A stretch of 42,181 bases of DNA from CAZIHO01 sp964538875 (GTDB lineage: Bacteria; Pseudomonadota; Gammaproteobacteria; Chromatiales; Chromatiaceae), in NCBI GenBank assembly GCA_964538875.1, contig CAZIHO010000016.1:1-42181 (forward strand). Reading direction: 5' to 3'. Shown here in pieces: positions 6,682 to 15,343 of this stretch. The notes beneath the pieces are model-generated. The model was not told the origin of the DNA, did not search any database, and saw only the letters and a list, made by a program, of their open reading frames with translations. The position numbers and the translations under genes were made by a program. Positions within the stretch are counted from its first letter, which is position 1; each line of letters opens with the position of its first letter.

Positions 6682-8745
6682 CTACCAGGCGCCGAGGCTA
6701 CGCCGCCGGTTGCCCTGGGACGAGGCGGTGCGCCTGAAGCCCATTTCTTCCCGGATGGCGTCCACGTCCAGGATACGGGCCAGGGTGGCCCGTACCGTGG
6801 CGTCGTCATCGTCAAAATCCCCATGATGATAGGAAGCCGCCCCGTCAGGGGAACCTGGGGGCGCCGAGTTGGGGGACAGCACCCAGGCGGCGCGGCCGGG
6901 ACCCTGGCCGTTGAACAGCTTGCGTAAGTCCGCATCCGCCTCGACGCAGGCCGCCATGCCCAGGATCGGCACCCCCAGGGGCCGGATCACCGGAATCCGG
7001 GGCTGGTCCTCGAAGGCGTTGGAAACCAGGTACAGCAGGGACTTGTGATAAATCTGGGCGCAGTGGTCATCCTGCTCCGCCTTGCCGGTCAGGGTGAACA
7101 GGGTGAAGGCGCCGATGGCCCCGCTGCGCAACGCCGGCCAGTAGCTATCCTTGAACAACTGGAGGGTGCAGGCCGGCGCCCACAGGGTACAGGTCTTGAT
7201 GGTCAGACCCAGACCCTGGACCGGAGCCCCCCGCCAGGGACCGGTCCGGAGCGGCCCCTGGGTGACCAGATACTGGACCAAGGGTCCATGGAAGATGCTG
7301 CCCGCGCTATGACCCACCAGATGGATTTCCAGCTCGGGAAAGCGGCGCGCCAGCAGGGCGATTTCGTCCGCCACCAGACGGGCGCCCCCTTGAGCGCTGG
7401 TGGTCGCCCCTAGGGCGTTTTCCTTCATCTCGTCCCAGGCCGCCTTGCCGGTGAACGCCCGGGCGATGGGCTCCAGGGCATCGTCCAACCGGTCCAGCAT
7501 GAAGTCCTTGGCGTCATCCAGAATCCCCTCCGGGCGCCGCCGGCGGGTGGCGTCCTCCAGGATATTCTGGATGGTGGACCAATAGTCGCTCTTCCAAATG
7601 AACGCCAAGGGATAGCACTCCCGGTCCAGCATCACCCGCCGATACTCGGCCACCCGCTGGATGGCGGTATCCTGACCCACCAGTCCGCCGTGGGCGTACA
7701 ACACTAGGCGCTTCTTTTTCCACCCCTGGGTGATGCGGGGAAAGTCGTTACCTAATATTTCCCGGACCAGGGCCGCCGGGGTGCCGATGTCGCCCCGCTC
7801 ATCCAGTTGGCCGTCGTTCCGCAGGCTGATGAGGTGGGGGCGCACCTCGTTGTAGACATAGCCCTTGGAGCGCACCGCACCGGCACCGGCTTGACTGGTG
7901 GAGCGGGCGGTTGCCGGCAGATTCACCGGCACGCCCAGCCGGGCCACCCACACATCGCTGCCGTTGGCCAGCCAATCCCCATAGGACAAATGACCGCATC
8001 CGCCCCGCCCCCAAGCGCTGCCCCAGGAGTTTTGAATCCATAGACCATCCTGGTCATAGGCGACGATGGCAACGGCGTGGCCCCCCAGCTCTCCCTCCTG
8101 GAAGGGAATACGACCGTCCGCGCCCACTTGAGTCCAACCGCTATGCACCCGGGCGCTGGCATAGAGAACGCCCACTTCCGCCAGCGCCGCGTGCAGGGCC
8201 ACCAAGTTCTTGTGGTTCACCCGAAAGTAGGCCCCCAACGGCCGCTGCGCCGCGTCCGCCACCACCGCCTGGCTCAGCACCGGCGCCCCATCAGGGCCGG
8301 CCCGCCACTGGTCCGCGCCACAGACGCCGTGCTTGTACCAACCCTTCATGGCCCCCCGGCAACTGGAACCCTCGTAGTCCTCCCCCGCCCATTCGTCATA
8401 GCGGCGCGCCATGGCGTACAGCATGGCTGGGCTGATGGGAACAGGGTCTGGAAACACTTTCCGGGTCCGCAGCAGATAATGGGCCACCGCTGCCAGCCCA
8501 AAGCCGGTACAGGCGCCGTCCCGCCCCTGGTCCAGGATGGGCACACCCAGTGTCAGATAGTCTTCCAAATCCCGCTGGAGGGGCACCTCCACCAGGGTCG
8601 GAACATACATTTGATCCCGGAAGTCGATCCCGTCCGGGCGGACGTTGAGAACCCAGGGCCCCGCCCCGTCCCTAACCGGCGCTGCCGGTGCCGGGCGCTG
8701 GGACTTGCCCTCCGGGCTGACTTTACCAACCGCCTTGCGTGCCAT
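6682..8745 (-). CDS. papain-like cysteine protease fused to a lipase-like alpha/beta hydrolase
   Basis: A 687-residue protein with two catalytic modules. Residues about 45-275 are a C1A papain fold: oxyanion Gln73 and nucleophile Cys79 in DQGRDGACTGFG, His223 in GELGGHAVAIVAY, and Asn239 in WIQNSWGSAWGRGGCG. Residues about 340-640 are an alpha/beta hydrolase: HGG at 352-354 for the oxyanion loop and nucleophile Ser480 in HLVGHSAGS. All core papain residues are kept, so protease activity is plausible. There is no signal peptide at the chosen start (MARKAVGK), which has GGGAGGAG in front; the open frame to 9237 overlaps the divergent iron-transporter gene and is rejected. Its role is unknown; a processed or self-activating lipase, or a cytosolic effector-like enzyme, are possibilities. 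Confidence 0.85.
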   Translation of the reverse strand: MARKAVGKVSPEGKSQRPAPAAPVRDGAGPWVLNVRPDGIDFRDQMYVPTLVEVPLQRDLEDYLTLGVPILDQGRDGACTGFGLAAVAHYLLRTRKVFPDPVPISPAMLYAMARRYDEWAGEDYEGSSCRGAMKGWYKHGVCGADQWRAGPDGAPVLSQAVVADAAQRPLGAYFRVNHKNLVALHAALAEVGVLYASARVHSGWTQVGADGRIPFQEGELGGHAVAIVAYDQDGLWIQNSWGSAWGRGGCGHLSYGDWLANGSDVWVARLGVPVNLPATARSTSQAGAGAVRSKGYVYNEVRPHLISLRNDGQLDERGDIGTPAALVREILGNDFPRITQGWKKKRLVLYAHGGLVGQDTAIQRVAEYRRVMLDRECYPLAFIWKSDYWSTIQNILEDATRRRRPEGILDDAKDFMLDRLDDALEPIARAFTGKAAWDEMKENALGATTSAQGGARLVADEIALLARRFPELEIHLVGHSAGSIFHGPLVQYLVTQGPLRTGPWRGAPVQGLGLTIKTCTLWAPACTLQLFKDSYWPALRSGAIGAFTLFTLTGKAEQDDHCAQIYHKSLLYLVSNAFEDQPRIPVIRPLGVPILGMAACVEADADLRKLFNGQGPGRAAWVLSPNSAPPGSPDGAASYHHGDFDDDDATVRATLARILDVDAIREEMGFRRTASSQGNRRRSLGAW

Positions 8746-8882
8746 GGCACTCCTCCCGCGAATTGCCGTTGAGAGAACAAAGGGATGACCAACCCCTGCT
8801 CGGTGGGGTAAGGCTTGTTTACACCAAGCCGTCAGGGAGCAAAACCCCCGCCAGGGCAAAGTCTGGACTGGTTCAAATTTAT

Positions 8883-8902
8883 GGTTAAGTATCCCGGTTA
8901 AG
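8883..8902. promoter_or_regulatory. GGTTAAG direct repeat, candidate operator
   Basis: GGTTAAG occurs at 8883-8889 and again at 8896-8902, a 13-bp period, inside the 240-bp divergent spacer between the protease-hydrolase and iron-transporter genes. Surrounding DNA is AT-rich (8875-8893) for this genome. Spaced direct repeats next to a promoter often bind a regulator. Which gene it would control, and by what protein, cannot be seen. Confidence 0.3.
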
Positions 8903-8985
8903 GCCGCAGACTCCCGCCCTGGGGGATTATCCGTTAGCCTGTCCAGGTCGGCCCCGGCCCATTCCAGTCCCCGTCGGGAGGAACT

Positions 8986-10113
8986 ATGTCCCATTCCAGC
9001 GACCCCATCCCCCGTTACCTGGCCAATCGCCGCAAGGAGATCGACGGGGCGGCCCTGTACGAGGCCCTGGCGGCGGGGGAGTCCCAGCCCCAGTTGGCGG
9101 AGGTGTTCCGGCAATTGGCGGCCGGGGAGCGGCGTCACGCGGCGCTGTGGGAGCACAAGCTGCGCCAGGCGGGCGTCACCCCGCCACCGCCCCGGCCCAG
9201 TTGGCGGGCCCGGGTCATGATCCAGTTGGCCCGGCACCTAGGCACCCAGTTCGTGTTGCCGACCGTGGCCGCCGGGGAACGGCTGGACAGCAAGGATTAT
9301 GACCAACAGTCGGATGCAGTGGCGGCGGGCCTGTCCAGGGACGAACGCTCCCACGCCCGGGTGCTGCGGCTGGCGGCCCGGGCCCAGGGCGGGCTTTCCG
9401 GGGGCTCGCTGGCCCGCCTAGAGGGCCGCCACCGGGGCGGCGATGGCAACGCGCTGCGGGCGGCGGTGCTGGGGGCCAACGACGGGCTGGTGTCCATCCT
9501 CAGTCTGGTGATGGGGCTGGCAGGCGCCAACCTGCCCAACCGGGACATCCTGATCGCCGGCCTGGCGGGACTGATGGCCGGCGCCGGCTCCATGGCCCTG
9601 GGGGAATGGCTGTCGGTGCAGAGCGCCCGGGAACTGTACCAGGGCCAGATTCAAATCGAGGCAGAGGAATTGGCGGCCAACCCGGCGGAGGAACAGATGG
9701 AACTGGCCCTGATCTACCAAGCCAAGGGTCTGCCCAAGGACCAGGCCCAGCAATTGGCGGCCCATTTAATGGCGGACCAAGCCCACATCCTGGATACCCT
9801 GGCCAGGGAGGAACTGGGTATCGACCCGGACGAGCTGGGGGGCTCCGCCTACACGGCGGCGTTGGCGTCCTTCGCCCTGTTCGTCACCGGGGCGGTATTC
9901 CCCCTAGCCCCCTTCCTGTTCTGGGGCGGTTCCAGCGCGATTCTGCTCGCCCTCCTGACCAGCACCGGCGGTCTGTTCGCCATCGGCGCCGCCATCAGCC
10001 TCATGACCGGGCGCGGCCTGCTTTATTCCGGACTGCGCCAGGTGCTGGTGGGCGGCGCGGCGGCGGCCTTGACCTTCGGCCTGGGCCGGATGATCGGCGT
10101 CAGCCTCGGTTGA
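8986..10113 (+). CDS. mbfA: MbfA-type iron transporter (ferritin-like + VIT1/CCC1)
   Basis: A 375-residue protein joining an N-terminal ferritin/rubrerythrin-like four-helix domain (residues about 8-135) to a C-terminal VIT1/CCC1 membrane domain (about 150-375). Candidate iron ligands in the first domain include Glu19, Glu26, the ERRH at 48-51 and the ERSH at 120-123 (E-x-x-H pairs). The VIT1 part starts at LRAAVLGANDGLVSILSLVM, followed by GSMALGEWLSVQSARELYQG, both typical of the family, and ends with three hydrophobic segments. MbfA of rhizobia exports iron and protects against iron and peroxide stress; the same role in the inner membrane is inferred here. A GGGAGG precedes the ATG. It converges on the SYLF gene with only 19 bp between stop codons. 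Confidence 0.88.
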   Translation: MSHSSDPIPRYLANRRKEIDGAALYEALAAGESQPQLAEVFRQLAAGERRHAALWEHKLRQAGVTPPPPRPSWRARVMIQLARHLGTQFVLPTVAAGERLDSKDYDQQSDAVAAGLSRDERSHARVLRLAARAQGGLSGGSLARLEGRHRGGDGNALRAAVLGANDGLVSILSLVMGLAGANLPNRDILIAGLAGLMAGAGSMALGEWLSVQSARELYQGQIQIEAEELAANPAEEQMELALIYQAKGLPKDQAQQLAAHLMADQAHILDTLAREELGIDPDELGGSAYTAALASFALFVTGAVFPLAPFLFWGGSSAILLALLTSTGGLFAIGAAISLMTGRGLLYSGLRQVLVGGAAAALTFGLGRMIGVSLG

Positions 10114-10132
10114 GACGGGCACCGGGTCCCCC

Positions 10133-10720
10133 TCACCTCTTATCCATCAGTTCCTGGTCCGGCCAATATTTGTAGCCTTGCAGGGTGACCTTGAAGATGA
10201 GGCCGGTCTCCACCAGGGGAAAGGCCTCGATGCCATCCGCCAGTTGGATGCCGCTATCGGCCACGCCCTCGTCCCCCGCTTTGGCAGCGGCGGCGCCTTC
10301 ACTACCGAAGGACCAACCCTCGGCGGTGAACCGCTTGAGGACATCCCGGCTCTTGAACACCAGCACCAGCCGTTGATCCCGGTAGCCCACCCCCAGGCCG
10401 GCCCCCACCGATGCCACCCGCAGGTAGGTGTCACGGCCGGTGAGGTTGTCCCGCACCAGGCCGCGCCCGCCGGAGCTACCTAGGAACAGCAGTTGGAAAC
10501 CTTCCAGGCTAAATACCCCGTAGCCGGCGGCGCCCCGCAACTTAGCCTTGAGCTTGGGGCGTTCCCGGTACAGGCGGTCCAGAGTTTCCTTGCGCATTTT
10601 GCGCAGCGCGTCGCGCATCTGCGCCGGGGTCGGGTCCGCGCCTCGACCGGCGCCGGGCACCAGGCCCACCAGCAGTCCGGCCGTCAAGAGGGTCAACAAT
10701 TTTCGTCGATCAGATCGCAT
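10133..10720 (-). CDS. SYLF (YSC84-like) exported protein
   Basis: A 195-residue protein with a signal peptide (MRSDRRKLLTLLTAGLLVGL, cleavage near GRGA-DP) and an Ysc84/SYLF lipid-binding domain: helical start (MRDALRKMRKETLDRLYRE), then AAGYGVFSLEGF, RDTYLRVASVGAGLGVGYRD and LVLVFKSRDVL. SYLF domains bind phosphoinositides in eukaryotes; in bacteria they are periplasmic or outer-membrane-associated and of unclear role. The start at 10720 has AGGAG upstream that lies inside the last codons of the antiporter gene (stop at 10725-10727, 4-bp gap), so translation is probably coupled. A longer frame to 10774 would overlap that gene and lose the signal peptide position. A second SYLF protein is encoded at 21211. 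Confidence 0.85.
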   Translation of the reverse strand: MRSDRRKLLTLLTAGLLVGLVPGAGRGADPTPAQMRDALRKMRKETLDRLYRERPKLKAKLRGAAGYGVFSLEGFQLLFLGSSGGRGLVRDNLTGRDTYLRVASVGAGLGVGYRDQRLVLVFKSRDVLKRFTAEGWSFGSEGAAAAKAGDEGVADSGIQLADGIEAFPLVETGLIFKVTLQGYKYWPDQELMDKR

Positions 10721-10724
10721 GGGC

Positions 10725-12035
10725 TTACTCCTGCGCCGTCGCCAACTGGGTGCTCGACGCCATTCGGGAACCAAACCGCTCGGTGAGCCAGGGGCCCAGC
10801 ACCGAGGTGACCACCATCAACACGATGACGCTGTTCAGCACCGATTCGGTGATGAGCCGTTCGCCATCGGAGTTCAAGGTTTCGTAGGCCGCCACCGCCG
10901 CCGCCAGGGTGGCCGCTACCTGGGGCAGGGACAGGGACCAGAGGGTCAAGGTGGCAGCCCGATCATAGCCAAAGGGCCGTTGAACCGCCCAGGCGGCTAG
11001 CCCCTTGGCGCCCACCAAGGCACCCACAATGGCGGCCACGAATGGCAGACTGGTGGCCAGGGTCGCTACGAACACCGGCAGGTCCAGGCGCAATCCGATC
11101 ATGACGAAAAACACCGGGATGAACAGCGTCTCCCCTAGGAAACGCACCTTTTCTGCCGTCTCGGTGGCGCCTAGCACCCGGTTCACCGCCAGGCCCGCGA
11201 AGAAGGCACCCACGATGTCCTCCAGGTGGATCAGCTTGGCGCCCAAGGCCGCCAGCATCACCGCCGCCAGGGTGATGAGAAACAGCAGGGTTTCATTGGA
11301 CCGGAAGCGGCGCCGCAGCCGCACCCCCAGCCAGGGAAAGCCCATCAGGACGATGACGCTATAAATGCCCAACTCCAGCAACTGCACGCCCATGCCGGCC
11401 CAACTGAATCCGCCTTGATGCACGGAAATGCACACGGCCAGCACCAGCAGGGATGCCACGTCCGTGAACACGGTGGCGCCCAGGATCACCGCCATGGGCT
11501 CCGAGCGCCCCAGCCCCAGGCGCACTAGCACCGGAAAACCGAGCAAGGTATGGGACGCCAACAGGGAACCGATCAGGAAACTGGCGTTCCAGTCAAAATC
11601 AAACAGCCGCCCCACCGACACCCCAGCCAGCAGCGGCAAGATGAAGGTGCTGAAACCAAACGCCATGGAGCGGTTGCGGGTTTGATGAAACACCCGCAAA
11701 TCCACCTCCAGCCCGGCCACGAACATGAGAAACACCCGCCCCAGGCTGGCGAACAGGTCCACGGTAGGGGACTCTGGATCCGAGATGCCCAGCACATGGG
11801 GACCCAACGCCACGCCGGCCAACAACAGGCCCAGGGAGACCGGCAGTCGCAGGCGATCGAACACCAGGGGCACCAGCAGCACCAGAAACAGCACCAGGGT
11901 CATGCGATCCAGGGGGCTGCCATCCCGGAAAAAACCAACCAGGATGTCCGGGGTCAGCAGGGGCAGCAAGCCCACCAAAGCCGCCACCAACGCTGCCACC
12001 AGCAGCCAGCGCCGCGCCAGATTGCCGTCGATCAT
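10725..12035 (-). CDS. CPA2-family cation/proton antiporter (KefB/NhaS-like)
   Basis: A 436-residue integral membrane protein with about 12-13 hydrophobic segments. LPVSLGLLLAGVALGPHVLG near residues 66-85 and GRVFLMFVAGLEVDLRVF after it are typical of the KefB/CPA2 Na+/H+ or K+/H+ exchanger family. ILGATVFTDVASLLVLAVC in the middle carries the conserved acidic residue of the transport core. The protein ends soon after the last membrane segment, so there is no cytosolic TrkA-N/RCK regulatory domain, unlike KefB/KefC. GGGAGG precedes the ATG. It lies 43 bp downstream of the patatin gene and overlaps the ribosome binding site of the SYLF gene, giving an operon read phospholipase, antiporter, SYLF. 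Ion specificity cannot be read from sequence. Confidence 0.88.
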   Translation of the reverse strand: MIDGNLARRWLLVAALVAALVGLLPLLTPDILVGFFRDGSPLDRMTLVLFLVLLVPLVFDRLRLPVSLGLLLAGVALGPHVLGISDPESPTVDLFASLGRVFLMFVAGLEVDLRVFHQTRNRSMAFGFSTFILPLLAGVSVGRLFDFDWNASFLIGSLLASHTLLGFPVLVRLGLGRSEPMAVILGATVFTDVASLLVLAVCISVHQGGFSWAGMGVQLLELGIYSVIVLMGFPWLGVRLRRRFRSNETLLFLITLAAVMLAALGAKLIHLEDIVGAFFAGLAVNRVLGATETAEKVRFLGETLFIPVFFVMIGLRLDLPVFVATLATSLPFVAAIVGALVGAKGLAAWAVQRPFGYDRAATLTLWSLSLPQVAATLAAAVAAYETLNSDGERLITESVLNSVIVLMVVTSVLGPWLTERFGSRMASSTQLATAQE

Positions 12036-12078
12036 CAGGACCCTCCCGCGCCTGCGCGCCTTTGTTCGACCACCGGGC

Positions 12079-14265
12079 TCAATGCCAGGGCTGTCCGAGG
12101 ATCAGGTACAGGGCCCGGTCCCCAGAATCTGCCACCCCATAGCCCAAATAAAGGGCGCCCAACGGCGTATCCGAGCCGGCAATCAGGCTGGCGGAGTGGA
12201 TCAGGTCCGAGCCGAAATCGGCGGATTTCTGCCATACGTTGCCCGCCTCCAGGGACGCCCCCAGGTAGATGGGGCTGATGAAATTATCGCTGAAGCGATA
12301 CATATAGTTGAACACGCCGAGCCCCACATGCTGGCCGGCAATCTGATTGGCATTGAGTCCGGATAGATGTAGCAAACCACCGGCCCGGAACAGGTCCTGG
12401 GGCGGCGCCTCGTCACTCAGGGTAGTGCCCAGCATGATGGAGCCGATCAGGGTGTGCTTGCCCCAACTTTGGGCGACCCGCCAACGGGCGCTCAGTTGAT
12501 CAAAATCCGAATCGGCGCCCAACCCTTCCCGGGACGCTATCCAGGTGAAATCGCCGGTATAGCCGCTGCGGGGGAAATAGACATTATCCTGGGTATCCGC
12601 CAAGAAGCGGAATACCGCCTGGCTGTCGGTAAACTGTTGCTTACCGAAGTTTTCCGTGCCCAGGGTCAATTCCATGTCCCCTGAGTAGCGGCGCAGGCCC
12701 AGTTCCACCCGTCCCCAATGATCCAGGTTGTAGCCGGCCGCCAGATCCACGCCATAGCGCTTCACGTCGTATTCCGAGGTGGCCTCGTCCCCCTGGTACA
12801 CCCGTACCACGCTGGTCAGATAACCCAGGGCGCCCCGCACGTAGAAATCATCCGCCGCGCTCAGGGGCTGGTATAGCTCGGTCAGCAACCCAGGCTCCTC
12901 GCCTAGGGTAACGGCGGTGCGCCATTCCCCGTTCAGGCTGTTCAGGGGCCGCTGGGTGTAGGCGGCGCCGACGTTGAACGAGGAGCCAGCGTTCACACCG
13001 GAGGATAATTCGATGCCGGCCTGCAAGGTATTGGTTCCCCAGGAGCGCTCCTTGGCTTCCACCTCCAGCCCTTGGCCGCCGTTTTCCTCCACGATTCGAT
13101 ACCGAACGCTTTCGAACAGGTCCAACCCGTAAATCCGCGCCAAGCCCTTTTCCAGCTTGGCCTCGTCGAACCGGTCTCCGGCCTTGATGTCCAAGTTGTC
13201 GGTCAGCACCCGGTCATCCAGGGAGGATTGATTCTTCACCCGCACGAACGCCAGGGTCGGCAGGTCCCGGGGTGGCGCCCCAGTGCGCGCCAGGTAGGCC
13301 TGATACTGGGGTTCTGGCAAGGACAGAGCTGCCAAGCGGGAGCGGGACTCCTGGGCAGCGCCGGCCCCGATCTGAATCGCCTCGCCGACCCGCTTGAAAT
13401 CCGCCGAGCCGATGTCCTTGAGGGGCGGGACGATCAACAGGTCCTTGGGACCCAGGGTGGCTATCTCCGCATCGGCGGTGCGCCGCGTCATAAGGGTGGT
13501 CAGTTGATCCAGCACCGCCAGGGCATTTTTCAGCTTGTCCCGGGTCACGGTGGGGGCGCTGATGTCCACCGCAATGACGATGTCGGCGCCCATGGCCCGC
13601 ACCACGCTGATCGGCAGATTGTTGGCCATGCCCCCATCCACCAGCAGCAGCCCTTCCCGCTCCACAGCGCCGAACGCTCCCGGTACCGCCATGCTGGCCA
13701 CCATGGCCTGGGCCAGGTCCCCGGAACCCATCACCACCGCCTGGCCGTTTTCGATGTTGGTTGCCACGCAGCGGAACGGAATCCGCAACCGGTCGAAGTC
13801 CCGCACCTCGGCCACCGGCAAGGTGTAATGGCGCAGCACCAAATTAAACTTTTGCCCCAGCACCAGGGCCGGCTTGATGCCCAGGTCGCTGCCCTTGACC
13901 CCCGCCTCCAGCCGGGTCATGTACAGCCGGTCGTCCATCTTGCGGCGCATGGAGCGCTCGGGCCGGGCCGGACTGTCCGTGAACACGTCTTCCCAGTTCA
14001 TTTCCTGGAGAACCCGCTCCAACTCGTCGGACGACATGCCAGACGCGTACAGACCGCCGACGATGGAACCCATGCTGGTACCGGCGATGTAGTCGATGGG
14101 GATGCGCATCTCCTCCAGCACCTTGATGACCCCGACGTGGGCCGCGCCCCGGGCGCCGCCGCCGCTCAGGGCCAGGCCGATGCGGGGACGCTCGCCAGCA
14201 GCCCAGGCGCCCTGCCCCAACCCCAGGACGCTGATAGCCAGCAGGGACAGCAACAGGCGCACCAT
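12079..14265 (-). CDS. patatin-like phospholipase with POTRA and outer-membrane barrel (PlpD-like)
   Basis: A 728-residue protein of the type Vd autotransporter layout. With the start at 14265 it has a signal peptide (MVRLLLSLLAISVLGLGQGA, cleavage near AWA-AG). The patatin domain covers about 27-310: oxyanion SGGGARG at 34-40, nucleophile Ser64 in GTSMGS and Asp210 in DGG. A POTRA-like domain (VRVKNQSSLDDRVLTDNLDI onward, about 340-410) links to a C-terminal 16-strand-type barrel of the bacterial surface antigen family, ending in a final aromatic strand (ALYLILGQPWH). By analogy to Pseudomonas PlpD, the lipase would be exported through its own barrel. An upstream ATG at 14331 would add 22 residues before the signal peptide and is less likely. 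First gene of the operon with the antiporter and SYLF genes. Confidence 0.9.
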   Translation of the reverse strand: MVRLLLSLLAISVLGLGQGAWAAGERPRIGLALSGGGARGAAHVGVIKVLEEMRIPIDYIAGTSMGSIVGGLYASGMSSDELERVLQEMNWEDVFTDSPARPERSMRRKMDDRLYMTRLEAGVKGSDLGIKPALVLGQKFNLVLRHYTLPVAEVRDFDRLRIPFRCVATNIENGQAVVMGSGDLAQAMVASMAVPGAFGAVEREGLLLVDGGMANNLPISVVRAMGADIVIAVDISAPTVTRDKLKNALAVLDQLTTLMTRRTADAEIATLGPKDLLIVPPLKDIGSADFKRVGEAIQIGAGAAQESRSRLAALSLPEPQYQAYLARTGAPPRDLPTLAFVRVKNQSSLDDRVLTDNLDIKAGDRFDEAKLEKGLARIYGLDLFESVRYRIVEENGGQGLEVEAKERSWGTNTLQAGIELSSGVNAGSSFNVGAAYTQRPLNSLNGEWRTAVTLGEEPGLLTELYQPLSAADDFYVRGALGYLTSVVRVYQGDEATSEYDVKRYGVDLAAGYNLDHWGRVELGLRRYSGDMELTLGTENFGKQQFTDSQAVFRFLADTQDNVYFPRSGYTGDFTWIASREGLGADSDFDQLSARWRVAQSWGKHTLIGSIMLGTTLSDEAPPQDLFRAGGLLHLSGLNANQIAGQHVGLGVFNYMYRFSDNFISPIYLGASLEAGNVWQKSADFGSDLIHSASLIAGSDTPLGALYLGYGVADSGDRALYLILGQPWH

Positions 14266-14643
14266 AGAATTTCTTGGCTGGCGGAACCTGGACCAAAACG
14301 GGGAACCTTGGGGCAGGATGGCATGTGTCATGGGGCGGTTTCCACCGGAATAAGAAATCCTGAGGCTTGGGGGTTACGGCCGGGCGCCGGCCGGGCCTCA
14401 ATCTAACCCAGCCCAGCCGGAATTGGAAACTTCTCCGAACTGCCGGCAGCGCAGCATCCAGCCCGCCGGATACCCCGCTAGGCAACTGGGATCCCAGAGG
14501 CTACACTCCTAGCGGTCTAGGGTCGCCGGGTTCTCTTGGTCGGCTGTAGCGCCGCAATAGGATCTATAAGCCTAGCACTCACATCCATCGGCTCGGGTTT
14601 CCGGGCCGTTTCGCCTGCTCAATCTGTCAACTCAAGGAATTTT
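14266..14643. other. 378-bp divergent spacer
   Basis: The spacer lies between the minus-strand phospholipase gene and the plus-strand lipoprotein gene. No gene is visible. A TATAAG around 14570 could be a -10 for the lipoprotein gene, but the hexamer 17 bp upstream is not a good -35. The 14400-14540 part has many tag/cta-bearing short palindromic words and no open frame of note. Confidence 0.35.
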
Positions 14644-15267
14644 ATGAATTCTCGACTCAAATCCCTGTTGCTAGGCAGTGCCTCGGCTCTGGTGCTCGCT
14701 GCCCTGGTGAGCGGTTGCGCCTCTACCCCGCCCGCCCAACCCGCCACGGAAGTCAGCAAGCCCGGTCTGGTGGACGAACAGGTACTTTACCTCACGGCAA
14801 CGGTCAAGGCCGTGGATAAGAAGAAGCGCGTCGTGACCCTCAAGGCCGCCGACGGTAACACCGCCCGGGTCAACTGCGGCCCCGAATGCGTCAACTTTGA
14901 CCAGATCCGGGTTGGCGACCAGGTGTCCATCGAATTCCGGGATACCACGGAACTCTTCCTGGCCGGACGCGGGGAACAGCCCAGCGCCTCCGCCTCCGAG
15001 TCGGTCAAGCGGGCGCCCAAGGGCCAGAAGCCCCAGGGTACCGCCAGCCAAACCATTGAAGTGAAGGCCCGGGTTGACGCCATTGACTACAATAGCCGTC
15101 AGGTGCGCTTGGTCGGACCGGAAGGCAAGGCCGTCACGGTCAAGGCGGGACCCGAAGTCACCCGCCTGAACGAGGTCAAGGTTGGCGACATCGTGGTGGC
15201 CCGCTATACCAATGCGGTGTCCATCCGGGTCACGACTCCGGCCAAGAGTTCGACCAAGAAGAAGTAA
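14644..15267 (+). CDS. lipoprotein with two homologous beta-barrel-like repeats
   Basis: A 207-residue lipoprotein. The signal sequence ends in the lipobox LVSGC; Cys at about residue 24 would be lipidated. The mature part contains the same module twice: TATVKAVDKKKRVVTLKAAD with DQIRVGDQVSIEF, then KARVDAIDYNSRQVRLVGPE with NEVKVGDIVVARY. This points to an internal duplication of a small OB-like or SH3-like beta module, joined by a Ser/Lys-rich linker. The tail is Lys-rich (STKKK). The start at 14644 has AAGGAA upstream and gives the signal sequence directly; the frame further upstream to 14536 is rejected. First gene of a plus-strand run of envelope proteins. Function unknown. Confidence 0.8.
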   Translation: MNSRLKSLLLGSASALVLAALVSGCASTPPAQPATEVSKPGLVDEQVLYLTATVKAVDKKKRVVTLKAADGNTARVNCGPECVNFDQIRVGDQVSIEFRDTTELFLAGRGEQPSASASESVKRAPKGQKPQGTASQTIEVKARVDAIDYNSRQVRLVGPEGKAVTVKAGPEVTRLNEVKVGDIVVARYTNAVSIRVTTPAKSSTKKK

Positions 15268-15271
15268 GGCG

Positions 15272-15288
15272 GGCGCCGCCACGGCGCC
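15272..15288. terminator. GC hairpin after the lipoprotein gene
   Basis: GGCGCCG at 15272-15278 pairs perfectly with CGGCGCC at 15282-15288 around a 3-base loop. It lies 4 bp after the stop codon. No U-tract follows, so it may stabilise or process the transcript rather than terminate it. Confidence 0.4.
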
Positions 15289-15294
15289 AACCCA

Positions 15295-15316
15295 CCGCCG
15301 GGGATCACCCCGGCGG
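15295..15316. terminator. perfect 9-bp hairpin before the Rap1a-like gene
   Basis: CCGCCGGGG at 15295-15303 pairs perfectly with CCCCGGCGG at 15308-15316 around the loop ATCA. It is the second hairpin in this 76-bp spacer and lies upstream of the GGAGAGG ribosome binding site. No U-tract follows. Confidence 0.45.
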
Positions 15317-15343
15317 CCCTACCGATCACTGGAGAGGAACACC

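Noticed and set aside
8826..8845. Possible third copy of the 50-bp repeat (AAGCCGTCAGGGAGCAAAAC)
   Set aside because: Only the first 20 bases are similar (16 of 20) and the following 30 bases do not match.
8746..9237. N-terminal extension of the protease-hydrolase frame
   Set aside because: It would overlap the divergent iron-transporter gene, and the inner ATG at 8745 has a near-perfect ribosome binding site.
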